Shown here piece by piece: positions 25,011 through 33,012 of a stretch of 55,840 bases of DNA. Position 1 is the first letter of the stretch, and every line of letters begins with the position of its first letter. The stretch comes from Verrucomicrobiota bacterium (lineage in GTDB: Bacteria > Verrucomicrobiota > Verrucomicrobiia > Chthoniobacterales > SZAS-18), in the NCBI GenBank assembly GCA_025353105.1, contig JANXRG010000040.1, positions 1 through 55,840 of the forward strand. Reading direction: 5' to 3'. The notes beneath the pieces are model-generated. The model ran no database searches. It was not told where the DNA came from and worked only from the letters and a program-made list of their open reading frames with translations. The position numbers were made by a program, and so were the translations under genes.

Positions 25011-26681
25011 TCACCCCACCATCGCCCCCCGCCCCCGCATCAACCGCTGCGACGCAAACGTGCCCAAGCCGACCAGCACCACCGCCGCCACGCCGAGCGC
25101 GGCGCCCGGACCGCGTCCGGTCATGCTCTGAAGGTAAAAATAGATGCCCAACGCCAGCGGCGCCTGCTGGCTGGACGCAAGCAACACCAACGTCGTCGAG
25201 AGTTCCACCGCGGCGGTGACGAAGACTGTGATAAATCCCGCGAGGATGCCGCCGAGCATCAGCGGCATGACGATGCGAACCACCGCGCGGCGCCGGGTCG
25301 CACCAAGGTTGAGCGCCGCTTCCTCGAGCGACGGATGCACCTGCTGCAAGGCCGCCACACACGAGCGCAACGCATACGGCAGGCGTCGTACCGTGAGCGC
25401 CAACGTGATCGTCACCCACGTCGAAAGCACCGCCGTCTCCGTAAACGGCACGTTCATGCCCTTGAAAATGCGCAGATAACCGATGCCCAGCACAATCCCA
25501 GGCACCGCGAGCGAGGCCGACGCCAGAAAATCCAGCGCTTTACCGCCGCGGACCGGAGTCCGCAGCATGAGATACGCAATCGCGACGGAGATGAGGACAC
25601 CCACGCCCGCCGCGACGCCGCAATACAACAGCGTGTTCCAAATCATCCGGGGCGAATCCTGAATCATCGTCGCGTAATGCGCGGTCGTGAACGAATCAGG
25701 CAGCACCGAGAAACTCCAAATCTTCGCAAACGAAAGCAGCAGCAGGCCGATGAGCGGCGAAAGCACCAGCAACAGCACGCCGCCCGTCCACGCATACGCC
25801 AGCACCCCGCGCCACGCCCGCAGCGGATACTTCGATACCGCAGTCCCTCCGCGCTGGCTCGTCGAATAATCTCGACCGGCCAGCGCTCGATTCGAGAGCC
25901 AGAGCGTGACGAGCGAGATGATCACGAGCGCCACGCAAATGACGTAACCGAACGGATCATCCACGCCCACCGACGTGATCCGCAGATACGCCTGGGGCGC
26001 GAGCAGGTTGGTCACGCCGAGCACCAGCGGCGTGCCGAGGTCGTCAAAAACCTTGATGAACACAAGCAGCGCGCCCGCGAGATACCCCGGCAACACCAGG
26101 GGAAGCACGATGCGGCGGAAGAGCCGGATGCCCGTGCAGCCGAGGTTCTCGGCTGCCTCCTCCATCGCGCCGTCCAGATTCGCCAGCGCCGCGGCGACAT
26201 TCAGCAGGATGAAGGGAAAATAGTGCAGCGATTCAACGAAGATGACGCCGGTGAGGCCTTCCATGATCGGGATGCGGAAGCCGAGATATTCCTTGAGCAG
26301 CAGATTGAGCGAACCGTTTTTGCCGAAGAGAAGCTGCAGCGCCACGGCGCCCACGAAGGGCGGCATCACCAGCGGAATCACGGCGAGCGAACTGACTATT
26401 CCCGCACCGCGAAACTGAAAACGGGCGGTCAGGTACGCCAGCGGTAGCGCGAGAATCGACGACGCCAACACGGTCAGCACGGCGACGTAGAGGCTGTTGT
26501 AGAACGACTCGCGCAGCAGTGTGACGTGAAAAAGCGACGCCATGTGCCCGAGCGTGAATGACCCGTCGGCATTCGTGAACGCGGACTTCACGACCGCCGC
26601 AACCGGGAGGACGAGCGTGACGAGCAGGAAGAGTCCGATCGCGGCCACGAGCAACCGCTGGCTCAGGGAGGCGCGGGTCAT
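25011..26681 (-). CDS. ABC importer permease with two fused modules (iron(III)/phosphonate type)
   Basis: The 556-residue membrane protein has about 12 hydrophobic segments in two homologous halves. Each half has an EAA loop that contacts the ATPase: EEAAENLGCTGIRLFRRIVL near residue 185 and EEAALNLGATRRRAVVRIVM near residue 460. Fused permeases of this type (SfuB/FbpB/AfuB) import ferric iron, and some relatives import 2-aminoethylphosphonate. The substrate-binding gene lies 178 bases upstream on the same strand. No ATPase gene follows; downstream comes gmhB after 62 low-complexity bases. The importer must borrow an ATPase encoded elsewhere. Confidence 0.92.
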   Translation of the reverse strand: MTRASLSQRLLVAAIGLFLLVTLVLPVAAVVKSAFTNADGSFTLGHMASLFHVTLLRESFYNSLYVAVLTVLASSILALPLAYLTARFQFRGAGIVSSLAVIPLVMPPFVGAVALQLLFGKNGSLNLLLKEYLGFRIPIMEGLTGVIFVESLHYFPFILLNVAAALANLDGAMEEAAENLGCTGIRLFRRIVLPLVLPGYLAGALLVFIKVFDDLGTPLVLGVTNLLAPQAYLRITSVGVDDPFGYVICVALVIISLVTLWLSNRALAGRDYSTSQRGGTAVSKYPLRAWRGVLAYAWTGGVLLLVLSPLIGLLLLSFAKIWSFSVLPDSFTTAHYATMIQDSPRMIWNTLLYCGVAAGVGVLISVAIAYLMLRTPVRGGKALDFLASASLAVPGIVLGIGYLRIFKGMNVPFTETAVLSTWVTITLALTVRRLPYALRSCVAALQQVHPSLEEAALNLGATRRRAVVRIVMPLMLGGILAGFITVFVTAAVELSTTLVLLASSQQAPLALGIYFYLQSMTGRGPGAALGVAAVVLVGLGTFASQRLMRGRGAMVG

Positions 26682-26718
26682 CGCGAAGTCACAGTCCGGT
26701 GGCGCACGGGTGAGTTTC

Positions 26719-26850
26719 CTACTAAATTTCTAAATTTTCTAAATTAGTAAATTGGGGGACTTGGAGGAGAGATTGCGGATCGCGATGTTGCAGCTCAGTC
26801 CTGTCCGATAATTTATTAATCAGGAAAATTTTGTAATTTGGTAAAAAAAC
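26719..26850. repeat. AT-rich intergenic repeat (AAATTT family), two blocks
   Basis: Two AT-rich blocks (about 26719-26751 and 26807-26850) interrupt a strongly GC-rich chromosome. The first contains TACTAAATTT and AAATTAGTA as an imperfect inverted repeat; the second reads GGAAAATTTTGTAATTTGG. Their composition and words match blocks at 40494-40540 and 42845-43046. They separate the binding-protein gene from its permease gene. Confidence 0.6.
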
Positions 26851-26859
26851 AACGACTTC

Positions 26860-28173
26860 TCACATCGCCGCAGCCTTCGTCGCGAGTTCGGCCGCCTTCG
26901 CGTAATTCCCCTTCGCCTGCGTGCCCCACGCTTCCTCGACCGCCGTCACTTTCTTGGCGGTCTCAGCGTCCTTCTTCGAGGCTTTGAAGGTCGCCAGAAA
27001 TGCCTTGTCGGAGATCTGCGTCGGCGAGACGAGCGGGCTGAAAGCCAGTCGCCGCGCCTCGTCGAGCAGCTTGCTGGCCTCCAGATTCTTTGATTTTTCG
27101 ACCTTCACCTCGGCCGCCTGAATCGCCCTGGCCGCCTCGACCAGTTCCTTGTGGCGGAAAGTGATGGTCTGGTCGAACAGCGCGCTCACGACGTAGTAGC
27201 GCGCCTCGGAAAGCTGGGCATCAAACTTCACCTTCGCCGTAATTGGCTTTTCGAACGGGCGCGGAAAATCCTTCGGCGCCTTGGCATACGCCGCCGGCAA
27301 CACCGGCAACCGGCTGATCTTCGGTTCCAGCAGAAGCTCCTGGCCCTCGGTCGAGACCGAATAGGCGATGAATTTCTTCGCCGCGTCGGCGTTCTTCGCG
27401 CCGGCAATCAACCCGATATTGGCCGGCACGATCGCGGTGATGCTTGGATAAACAAAGTCGACCGGAAACCCGCTGTTCTTCGCGGCCAAGCCGAAGAAAT
27501 CGATCACGAGCCCAAGGCCAAATTGACCACTGCCCACGCCATCCGGCACCGCCGTCGAACGATCGGAAATCACCGCGCAGTTCCCCGCGATCATCGCGAT
27601 CTGGCGCCAGCCGTTCTCCCAACCCTCGCCCTGCAAAATCGTCTCCATCGTGAGCTGCGTCGTGCCCGACCGGGAAGGCGCGCAGGTCGCCACGTGGCCA
27701 AAATAGATGGGCTTGGCCAGGTCGGCCCACTCTTTGGGCGCGGGCAGGTCATTCGCCTGGAGGTATCGCGTGTTGAACATGATGCCGTACCCCGCCAGCG
27801 CCTGCCCCTTGTAGAATCCGTTCGGATCGTTGATCGGAAAATCGCCGATCTTCGCGGGAATCGCCGGATTCAGGTCAGGCAGTTTTTCGAGCAGGTTTTC
27901 CTTCGCCAACACCTCGAAGGCGTCGGGCGCGGACACCCAGAAAATGTCCGGTTTGTTGCCCGCGGGCGATTCCCGCACGTACGCGATGCCCGCCGACGTG
28001 CCCTTGTTCAGGATTTCAACCGTGGTACCCGGCGTCCTGGCCTCATACGCTTTCTTGTACGCATCGGTTAGTTCCTTGGGGAACGACGTGACAATCGTGA
28101 CGGTGTCGGCGCGCGCGGTGACGGCGGCAAGCATCGCGAAAGCAGCGAGCAGGCGGATCCGAATGGTTTTCAT
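26860..28173 (-). CDS. ABC transporter substrate-binding protein, iron(III)-type
   Basis: The 437-residue product starts at ATG 28173 with a signal peptide (MKTIRIRLLAAFAMLAAVTA, cleavage after ARA). It is a class 2 periplasmic binding fold: TVTIVTSFPKELTDAYKKAY, then GTSAGIAYVRES, GYGIMFNTRYL, then the hinge region with CAVISDRSTAVPDGVGSGQF. It is about 90 residues longer than usual for FbpA-like proteins. The extra part is a charged, Ala/Lys-rich helical tail after residue 345. It pairs with the fused permease downstream. The frame continues upstream to 28650, but that part is antisense to hisD. Iron specificity is inferred from family resemblance and not from identified ligands. Confidence 0.88.
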   Translation of the reverse strand: MKTIRIRLLAAFAMLAAVTARADTVTIVTSFPKELTDAYKKAYEARTPGTTVEILNKGTSAGIAYVRESPAGNKPDIFWVSAPDAFEVLAKENLLEKLPDLNPAIPAKIGDFPINDPNGFYKGQALAGYGIMFNTRYLQANDLPAPKEWADLAKPIYFGHVATCAPSRSGTTQLTMETILQGEGWENGWRQIAMIAGNCAVISDRSTAVPDGVGSGQFGLGLVIDFFGLAAKNSGFPVDFVYPSITAIVPANIGLIAGAKNADAAKKFIAYSVSTEGQELLLEPKISRLPVLPAAYAKAPKDFPRPFEKPITAKVKFDAQLSEARYYVVSALFDQTITFRHKELVEAARAIQAAEVKVEKSKNLEASKLLDEARRLAFSPLVSPTQISDKAFLATFKASKKDAETAKKVTAVEEAWGTQAKGNYAKAAELATKAAAM

Positions 28174-28324
28174 GGGGAAATAATCTGGGCGTTGTGGAAG
28201 GAGGGGGGCAACCGATGCGCACGTTAAGGATCCGCCGCCGTTGTGTCCAGCCAACGCCCGACCCCTCCACTCGATCAGGACAAGTCCGGCCATTTCGTGG
28301 TAATTTACGCCTCCCTCTCTCCCG

Positions 28325-29614
28325 ATGAAAATCATTCGCTGGAACGATCCCGATTTCGCCACCCAGGTTGCCGCACTCGATCGGCGCGCGCACCCGACGG
28401 AAGCCGTCCGCACCACGGTGTCAGAAATCCTGGACCACATTCGCTCGGGCGGGGACGAGGCGCTGATGCGATTGACCGCTCGGTTCGGCGGTCCGGATTT
28501 TTTGGATTCCAACGCGCTGAGGGTCACGCCCGCGGAGTTCGCGTCCGCGCGCAAGTCGACCGATGCCGCCACGCACAAGGCGCTGCAGACCTCGTACGTA
28601 AACGTGCAGGCCTTCGCGCGACGCGGGCTGCGGGAAGACTGGGAATTCACGAACGCACAGGGCGCAACTGTCGGCGAGCGCTACCGGCCCTTTGAGCGGG
28701 TGGGCATCTACGTTCCGGGCGGAAGCGCGCCATTGGTTTCGACCGCGTTGATGACGGTCACGCTCGCGCAGGCGGCGGGCTGCCCCCAGATCGTCGTCAC
28801 CACGCCCTCCGACCGCGAGGGTCGCATCGCGCCCGCACTCCTCGCCGCGCTGGAACTGGCCGGCGCCACGGAAGTTTACCGCGTCGGCGGGGCGCAGGCG
28901 ATTGCCGCCATGGGCCTCGGCACGCGCACCATTCGGCCCGTCGCGAAAATTTTCGGTCCGGGAAATTCGTATGTTGTCGAGGCGAAGCGCCAGCTCTTCG
29001 GGGTGGTCGCAGTTGACTTGCTCCCGGGTCCCAGTGAAATCCTCGTGCTGGCCGATGATTCGGCGCGGCCCGACTGGATTGCGGCAGATCTTCTCGCGCA
29101 GGCGGAGCACGGTGGAGACAGCGCGATGGTCCTGATCACCACGTCCGAATCCGTGCTCGTCAACGTGTCGATCGCAGTCGCGATGCAGGTCGTGATGCTC
29201 CCCCGCCAGGTCCAACTGAACGCGGTGCTGGAAAAGAGCGCGCGACTCATCCTGGCGAAGGATTTGGATCACGCGATCGACCTGGCCAATCGCTACGCGG
29301 CGGAACACGTCTCGCTGGCGTTTCGGGATCCGCGACCCATCGGCGATCGCATCACCACGGCGGGTGCGATTTTCCTGGGCGGGTTATCGCCGGTGGCCGC
29401 GGGCGATTTTCTCGCCGGCCCCAGCCATACGCTTCCCACGGGCGGCGCGGGCAAGTCATTCTCCGGACTCACCGTGGATCAATTCCAGCGCCGCACGAGC
29501 ATCATCCGCTACGATGCCGATTCGCTGCGCAAATCCGTCGACACGATTGAGAAATTCAGTGCCATCGAGGGTCTCGACGCCCACGGACGGTCGGCGGCGA
29601 TCCGGTTTGCGTGA
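28325..29614 (+). CDS. hisD: Histidinol dehydrogenase
   Basis: This 429-residue enzyme catalyses the last two oxidations of histidine synthesis, from histidinol to histidine, using NAD and zinc. Diagnostic segments are ERVGIYVPGGSAPLVSTALM, KIFGPGNSYVVEAKRQLFG, DLLPGPSEILVLADDSA, LLAQAEHGGDS and LAGPSHTLPTGGAGKSFSGL. The start is ATG 28325; a TAATTT box lies 18 bases upstream. No other his gene is adjacent. It is divergent from the iron-type binding protein gene and converges on proA with a gap of three bases, leaving no room for a separate terminator. Confidence 0.97.
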   Translation: MKIIRWNDPDFATQVAALDRRAHPTEAVRTTVSEILDHIRSGGDEALMRLTARFGGPDFLDSNALRVTPAEFASARKSTDAATHKALQTSYVNVQAFARRGLREDWEFTNAQGATVGERYRPFERVGIYVPGGSAPLVSTALMTVTLAQAAGCPQIVVTTPSDREGRIAPALLAALELAGATEVYRVGGAQAIAAMGLGTRTIRPVAKIFGPGNSYVVEAKRQLFGVVAVDLLPGPSEILVLADDSARPDWIAADLLAQAEHGGDSAMVLITTSESVLVNVSIAVAMQVVMLPRQVQLNAVLEKSARLILAKDLDHAIDLANRYAAEHVSLAFRDPRPIGDRITTAGAIFLGGLSPVAAGDFLAGPSHTLPTGGAGKSFSGLTVDQFQRRTSIIRYDADSLRKSVDTIEKFSAIEGLDAHGRSAAIRFA

Positions 29615-29617
29615 CCC

Positions 29618-30883
29618 TCATTCCCGGATCTGGCCCTCGCCGCGAATCAAGTATTTGTAGGTCGTCAGTTCTTCGAGGCCCATCGGGCCGCGGGCGTGCA
29701 GCTTGTCGGTGCTGATGCCGATTTCCGCGCCAAAACCGAACTCCGCGCCATCCGTGAAGCGCGTGCTCGCGTTCCAATAAACCGTCGCGGAATCCACCTC
29801 GCGCAGGAAGCGCTCGGCGGTCGCCTCGTCCTCCGTCACGATCGCGTCGCTGTGGTGCGAGCCGTGTCGATCGATGTGCGCCAGCGCCTCGTCCAAACCG
29901 CGCACGATTTTCACGGCCAGGATCAGTTCGAGAAATTCCGTGTCCCAGTCCGCCGCCGACGCCGGCACGCAATTTTCCGCACCGAGCAGCCGCCACGTTT
30001 CGTCGTCGACGCGCAACTCCACGCCACGCTCCCGCAACGCCGTGGCAACGCGCGGCAGGAGCTTGGCCGCGGCAGCGCGATGCACCAGCAGCGTCTCCAC
30101 CGCGTTGCAGACTCCCGGGCGCTGGCATTTCGCATTCACGACGATGCGCTCGGCCATGTCCGCATCGGCCGCCTCGTCGAGATAGATGATGCACAAGCCG
30201 GTAAAGTGCTTGATCACCGGCATCCGGGCGTAACGCACCACCGATTCAATCAGGTCTTTTCCACCACGCGGAACGATGAGATCCAGGTATTGGTCCATCT
30301 CCGCGAGCAGGCGGACCGCCTCGCGATCCGTGCCTTCCACCATCTGAATCGCGTCCTCGGGCAATCCGGCATTCCGCAACCCGGCCCGCAAAGCGTCGAC
30401 GATGGCCTGATTCGAAAACGTGGCCTCCGATCCGCCGCGCAAAATCGTGGCGTTGCCGGTCTTGAGGCAGAGCCCGGCGGCGTCGCTCGTCACGTTCGGC
30501 CGTGATTCGTAAATGATGCCGACCGTTCCGATCGGCACGCGAATCTTCGAAATCTCGATCCCGTTGGGGCGCGTCCATTCCTTCAGGATTTCACCGCCGG
30601 GATCCGGCAGCGCCGCGACATCGCGGACCTGCTGTGCCATCGCGGCGAGGCGCGCCGTGTCCAAGCTGAGGCGATCGATCATCGCGGCAGAAAGTCCCTT
30701 TAGTTTCGCCGCGACGAGGTCGCGCGCGTTCGCATCGAGGATGGCGCCTTCGCCGTCGATCAGCGCATCGGCCAGCGCGAACAGCGCGGCATCCTTGCGG
30801 TCGCGCGCGATTGTGGCGAGGCGGCGGGAGGCCGCCCGTGCCCGCCGGCCCAGCTCGAGCACGTGTTCGGCGAGTTGGCTCAT
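29618..30883 (-). CDS. proA: Gamma-glutamyl phosphate reductase
   Basis: This enzyme reduces glutamyl 5-phosphate to the semialdehyde, the second step of proline synthesis. The 421-residue protein has the aldehyde-dehydrogenase-like fold with PIGTVGIIYESRPNVTSDAA, LCLKTGNATILRGGSEA, the catalytic Cys in CQRPGVCNAVETLL, and the C-terminal ARGPMGLEELTTYKYLIRG. It lies nine bases after proB on the same strand; the pair forms a proBA operon. The same window carries putA for the reverse direction. Confidence 0.97.
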   Translation of the reverse strand: MSQLAEHVLELGRRARAASRRLATIARDRKDAALFALADALIDGEGAILDANARDLVAAKLKGLSAAMIDRLSLDTARLAAMAQQVRDVAALPDPGGEILKEWTRPNGIEISKIRVPIGTVGIIYESRPNVTSDAAGLCLKTGNATILRGGSEATFSNQAIVDALRAGLRNAGLPEDAIQMVEGTDREAVRLLAEMDQYLDLIVPRGGKDLIESVVRYARMPVIKHFTGLCIIYLDEAADADMAERIVVNAKCQRPGVCNAVETLLVHRAAAAKLLPRVATALRERGVELRVDDETWRLLGAENCVPASAADWDTEFLELILAVKIVRGLDEALAHIDRHGSHHSDAIVTEDEATAERFLREVDSATVYWNASTRFTDGAEFGFGAEIGISTDKLHARGPMGLEELTTYKYLIRGEGQIRE

Positions 30884-30892
30884 GGGTTTTCG

Positions 30893-31678
30893 TCAGGAGG
30901 CAAGCACCGGCGGAACGAACCGCGTGCCGACCGCCTCGCCCGCCGCGACGCGTGGCAGCACGCCCGGCTTACGGCCATGCGCGATGACGGCCGTGATCCC
31001 GGAATCCACCGCCAGTTTCACCGCCTGGAGCTTCGACGCCATGCCGCCGACCGAAAACTGTCCGCGTTCGGCGCTCGCGAGATGCGCCACACTCTCGACG
31101 TCCGTCACCTCGGGAATCGGCTCGCCCTCGGGGTCGCCGTCCAGCGTGAGGCCATTGGCACTGGTGAGAAGGATGAGGAGATCGGCGTGGACGAGCCGCG
31201 CCACCTCCGCGGAAAGCCGGTCGTTGTCGCCGAAGCGCAATTCCTCGACCGCCACGGTGTCATTCTCATTGATGATCGGCACGACGCGGCGCGAAGCGAG
31301 CAGGCGCTCGAGCGTGTTTTTGGCGTTGGCGTAGCGCGTGCGGCTATCGAGATCGAAATGGGTGAGCAGCACCTGCGCGACGAGGAGGCCGCGCCGGCCA
31401 AAGAGCGAGCTGTAAAGCCGCATCAAGCGCGATTGCCCGATGGCGGCGCAGGCTTGGATCGATGCGAGATCCTTCGGCCGCTCGGTCAGGCCGAGGGCCA
31501 TCAGCCCGGCGCCGACCGCGCCACTCGAAACGATGATGCATTGCATCCCCCGCTGGACCAGATCGGCAATCTCGTACGTTAGCCGCCGGAACTGCCGCAC
31601 ATCCAGCCCGGTGCCGCCGTCTTCGGTGAGCAGCCCAGTGCCAAGCTTGATGACAATGCGATGGGGCGTGGAATCCAT
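30893..31678 (-). CDS. proB: Glutamate 5-kinase, catalytic domain only
   Basis: This kinase phosphorylates glutamate in the first step of proline synthesis and is normally feedback-inhibited by proline. The 261-residue protein has the amino-acid kinase fold: RIVIKLGTGLLTEDGG, IIVSSGAVGAGLMALG, PIINENDTVAVEELRFGDND, LLILLTSANGL and SVGGMASKLQAVKLA. It lacks the C-terminal PUA domain of about 100 residues found in E. coli ProB, as in several other phyla. A promoter-like pair lies directly upstream, and proA follows nine bases downstream. Confidence 0.96.
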   Translation of the reverse strand: MDSTPHRIVIKLGTGLLTEDGGTGLDVRQFRRLTYEIADLVQRGMQCIIVSSGAVGAGLMALGLTERPKDLASIQACAAIGQSRLMRLYSSLFGRRGLLVAQVLLTHFDLDSRTRYANAKNTLERLLASRRVVPIINENDTVAVEELRFGDNDRLSAEVARLVHADLLILLTSANGLTLDGDPEGEPIPEVTDVESVAHLASAERGQFSVGGMASKLQAVKLAVDSGITAVIAHGRKPGVLPRVAAGEAVGTRFVPPVLAS

Positions 31679-31687
31679 GGGCGTCCG

Positions 31688-31715
31688 AAAGTAGCCGCGA
31701 ATGCCAGAAAGTCGA
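31688..31715 (-). promoter_or_regulatory. Putative proB promoter, start codon close to +1
   Basis: Read on the minus strand, TCGACT (31715-31710), a 16-base spacer and TACTTT (31693-31688) form a sigma70-like pair. The -10 box ends nine bases before the proB ATG at 31678. The -35 box overlaps the left arm of the GTCGAC inverted repeat. Confidence 0.4.
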
Positions 31716-31808
31716 CGGCCGACGGCCGACCGCCGAATATCCTTTCGGGTGATAAGTTAGACGCGTACGTCACCGGCGGACTCGGACTGCTGGCCGTCGG
31801 CAGTCGAC
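31711..31808. repeat. Inverted repeat of the GTCGAC family between proB and an ABC binding-protein gene
   Basis: GTCGACGGCCGACGGCC (31711-31727) pairs with GGCCGTCGGCAGTCGAC (31792-31808) with one mismatch. Further GTCGACC/GACGGTCGAC copies follow to about 31822. Similar words occur at about 5912-5931 and 35755-35776. Because the upstream minus-strand gene ends at 31833, the hairpin could also slow or end transcription before proB. Confidence 0.6.
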
Positions 31809-31832
31809 CTTCGACGGTCGACGCCCTTTCGA

Positions 31833-32825
31833 CTACTTCGCCGCGACGGTCTTCTTCGCCTCGTCCAGTAGGTCGACTTTCACCCAGGTCGAAGCCAGGG
31901 GCGCCTTGGAGGTGCCCTGGTCGATCTTGCCGACGCCGAACTTCACCATGTAATCAGTGGTGATCTGGATGTGCTCGGGCGTGATGTCATAGGTGAACGG
32001 CGAATTGCTGATCGCATCCTTGAATTCTTCCGACGTGATCTGGCCCTTGAACATCTGCTCGCGCACGTACTTCTCGGCCACGTCGGGCTTGTCGATGAAG
32101 AGCTTGGTCGCCTCGACGAAGCATTTCATCACGCGCAGCGCAACATCCCGATTGCCATAGAGCTTCTCGGCCATGACGAGCGCGCGCACCGGCTCACCCA
32201 TTGGCGTGTCGTAGGGCTTCAACATTTCCTTGCCCCATCCCTTGGCGATGGCCTGTGAGCTTTGTGGCTCGCTCTGGCACATCGCGTCGATCTGCTTTTG
32301 CAGCAACGCGCCGTTCAGATCGGCGTACGCGAGGTAAATAATCTGCACGTCCTTGTCGCCCTTGTCCGACCACGTGAGGTTGTGCTTGCTCAGCTCCGCC
32401 AGCAGCGCGAGTTCCTGGGCGCCACCGCGGGCGACCCCGACCTTTTTCCCCTTGAGATCGGCCACCGATTTCAAATCCAAATCGCTGCGGCTGACGATGC
32501 GCACGCCGCCCTTGGCGAATCCGGCCACGCAAATCACCGGCACGCCTGCGGCGCGACCGGCGATGGCGCCGTCCGCAGCGCTCGCGGCGAGGTCGATTTC
32601 GCCAGCGATGAGGGCGGGCACGATATCGACGCCCTTGGCAAACATTCGTTCCTCAATCTTCAAATTGTACTTGGGTGCGAGTTCCTTCATGTAAGAGACG
32701 GCGCCATAGTGCGCAAATTTGAGGTTGCCGAGCCGGACCACATCGGGGTCGGCGGCTCGCAGCGAGGAGGAACCAAAGACCGCGAGGCCGGCGAGAAGCA
32801 GCGAGGCAACAAGACTTTTCGTCAT
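31833..32825 (-). CDS. Orphan ABC substrate-binding protein, NMT1/SsuA/TauA-like
   Basis: The 330-residue exported protein starts at ATG 32825 with signal peptide MTKSLVASLLLAGLAVFGSS (cleavage probably after LRA). The binding-protein fold resembles that for nitrate, sulfonate, taurine or thiamine precursors: RLGNLKFAHYGAVSYMKELA, IPALIAGEIDLAASAADGAI-like ligand segments, DLKGKKVGVARGGAQELALL and QKQIDAMCQSEPQSSQAIAK. No permease or ATPase gene is adjacent, so the substrate is unknown. The frame is open upstream to 32972 without a signal peptide there. It is divergent from the polyprenyl synthase gene. Confidence 0.85.
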   Translation of the reverse strand: MTKSLVASLLLAGLAVFGSSSLRAADPDVVRLGNLKFAHYGAVSYMKELAPKYNLKIEERMFAKGVDIVPALIAGEIDLAASAADGAIAGRAAGVPVICVAGFAKGGVRIVSRSDLDLKSVADLKGKKVGVARGGAQELALLAELSKHNLTWSDKGDKDVQIIYLAYADLNGALLQKQIDAMCQSEPQSSQAIAKGWGKEMLKPYDTPMGEPVRALVMAEKLYGNRDVALRVMKCFVEATKLFIDKPDVAEKYVREQMFKGQITSEEFKDAISNSPFTYDITPEHIQITTDYMVKFGVGKIDQGTSKAPLASTWVKVDLLDEAKKTVAAK

Positions 32826-32978
32826 AAGCGGTAGGAGGATACGGTTGATTTGGAAAAGAAGCGGAAGGATCTCCGCCTCCTCGAATTCGCTCCGGGAGGC
32901 CGGGGTGGTTGCGTTAGATCGTAACTCACCGGGAACGTTCAATTCCGCGCTCCGCCCCCCGCTTTGCCACAACCAACG

Positions 32979-33006
32979 TTGACTTCGCGACGGATCTTCC
33001 TAGCCT
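32979..33006 (+). promoter_or_regulatory. Putative sigma70-type promoter, leaderless
   Basis: TTGACT (32979-32984), a 16-base spacer and TAGCCT (33001-33006) form a good -35/-10 pair. The -10 box ends six bases before the GTG at 33013, which places the expected transcription start at the start codon itself. Confidence 0.65.
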
Positions 33007-33012
33007 GACTTT

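Noticed and set aside
28174-28650. N-terminal extension of the iron-type binding protein
   Set aside because: It is antisense to hisD and would place the signal peptide in mid-protein.
30700-31678. proBA and putA as one regulated proline locus
   Set aside because: They are about 24 kb apart on different strands with no shared site visible, so co-location in the window is not evidence of co-regulation.
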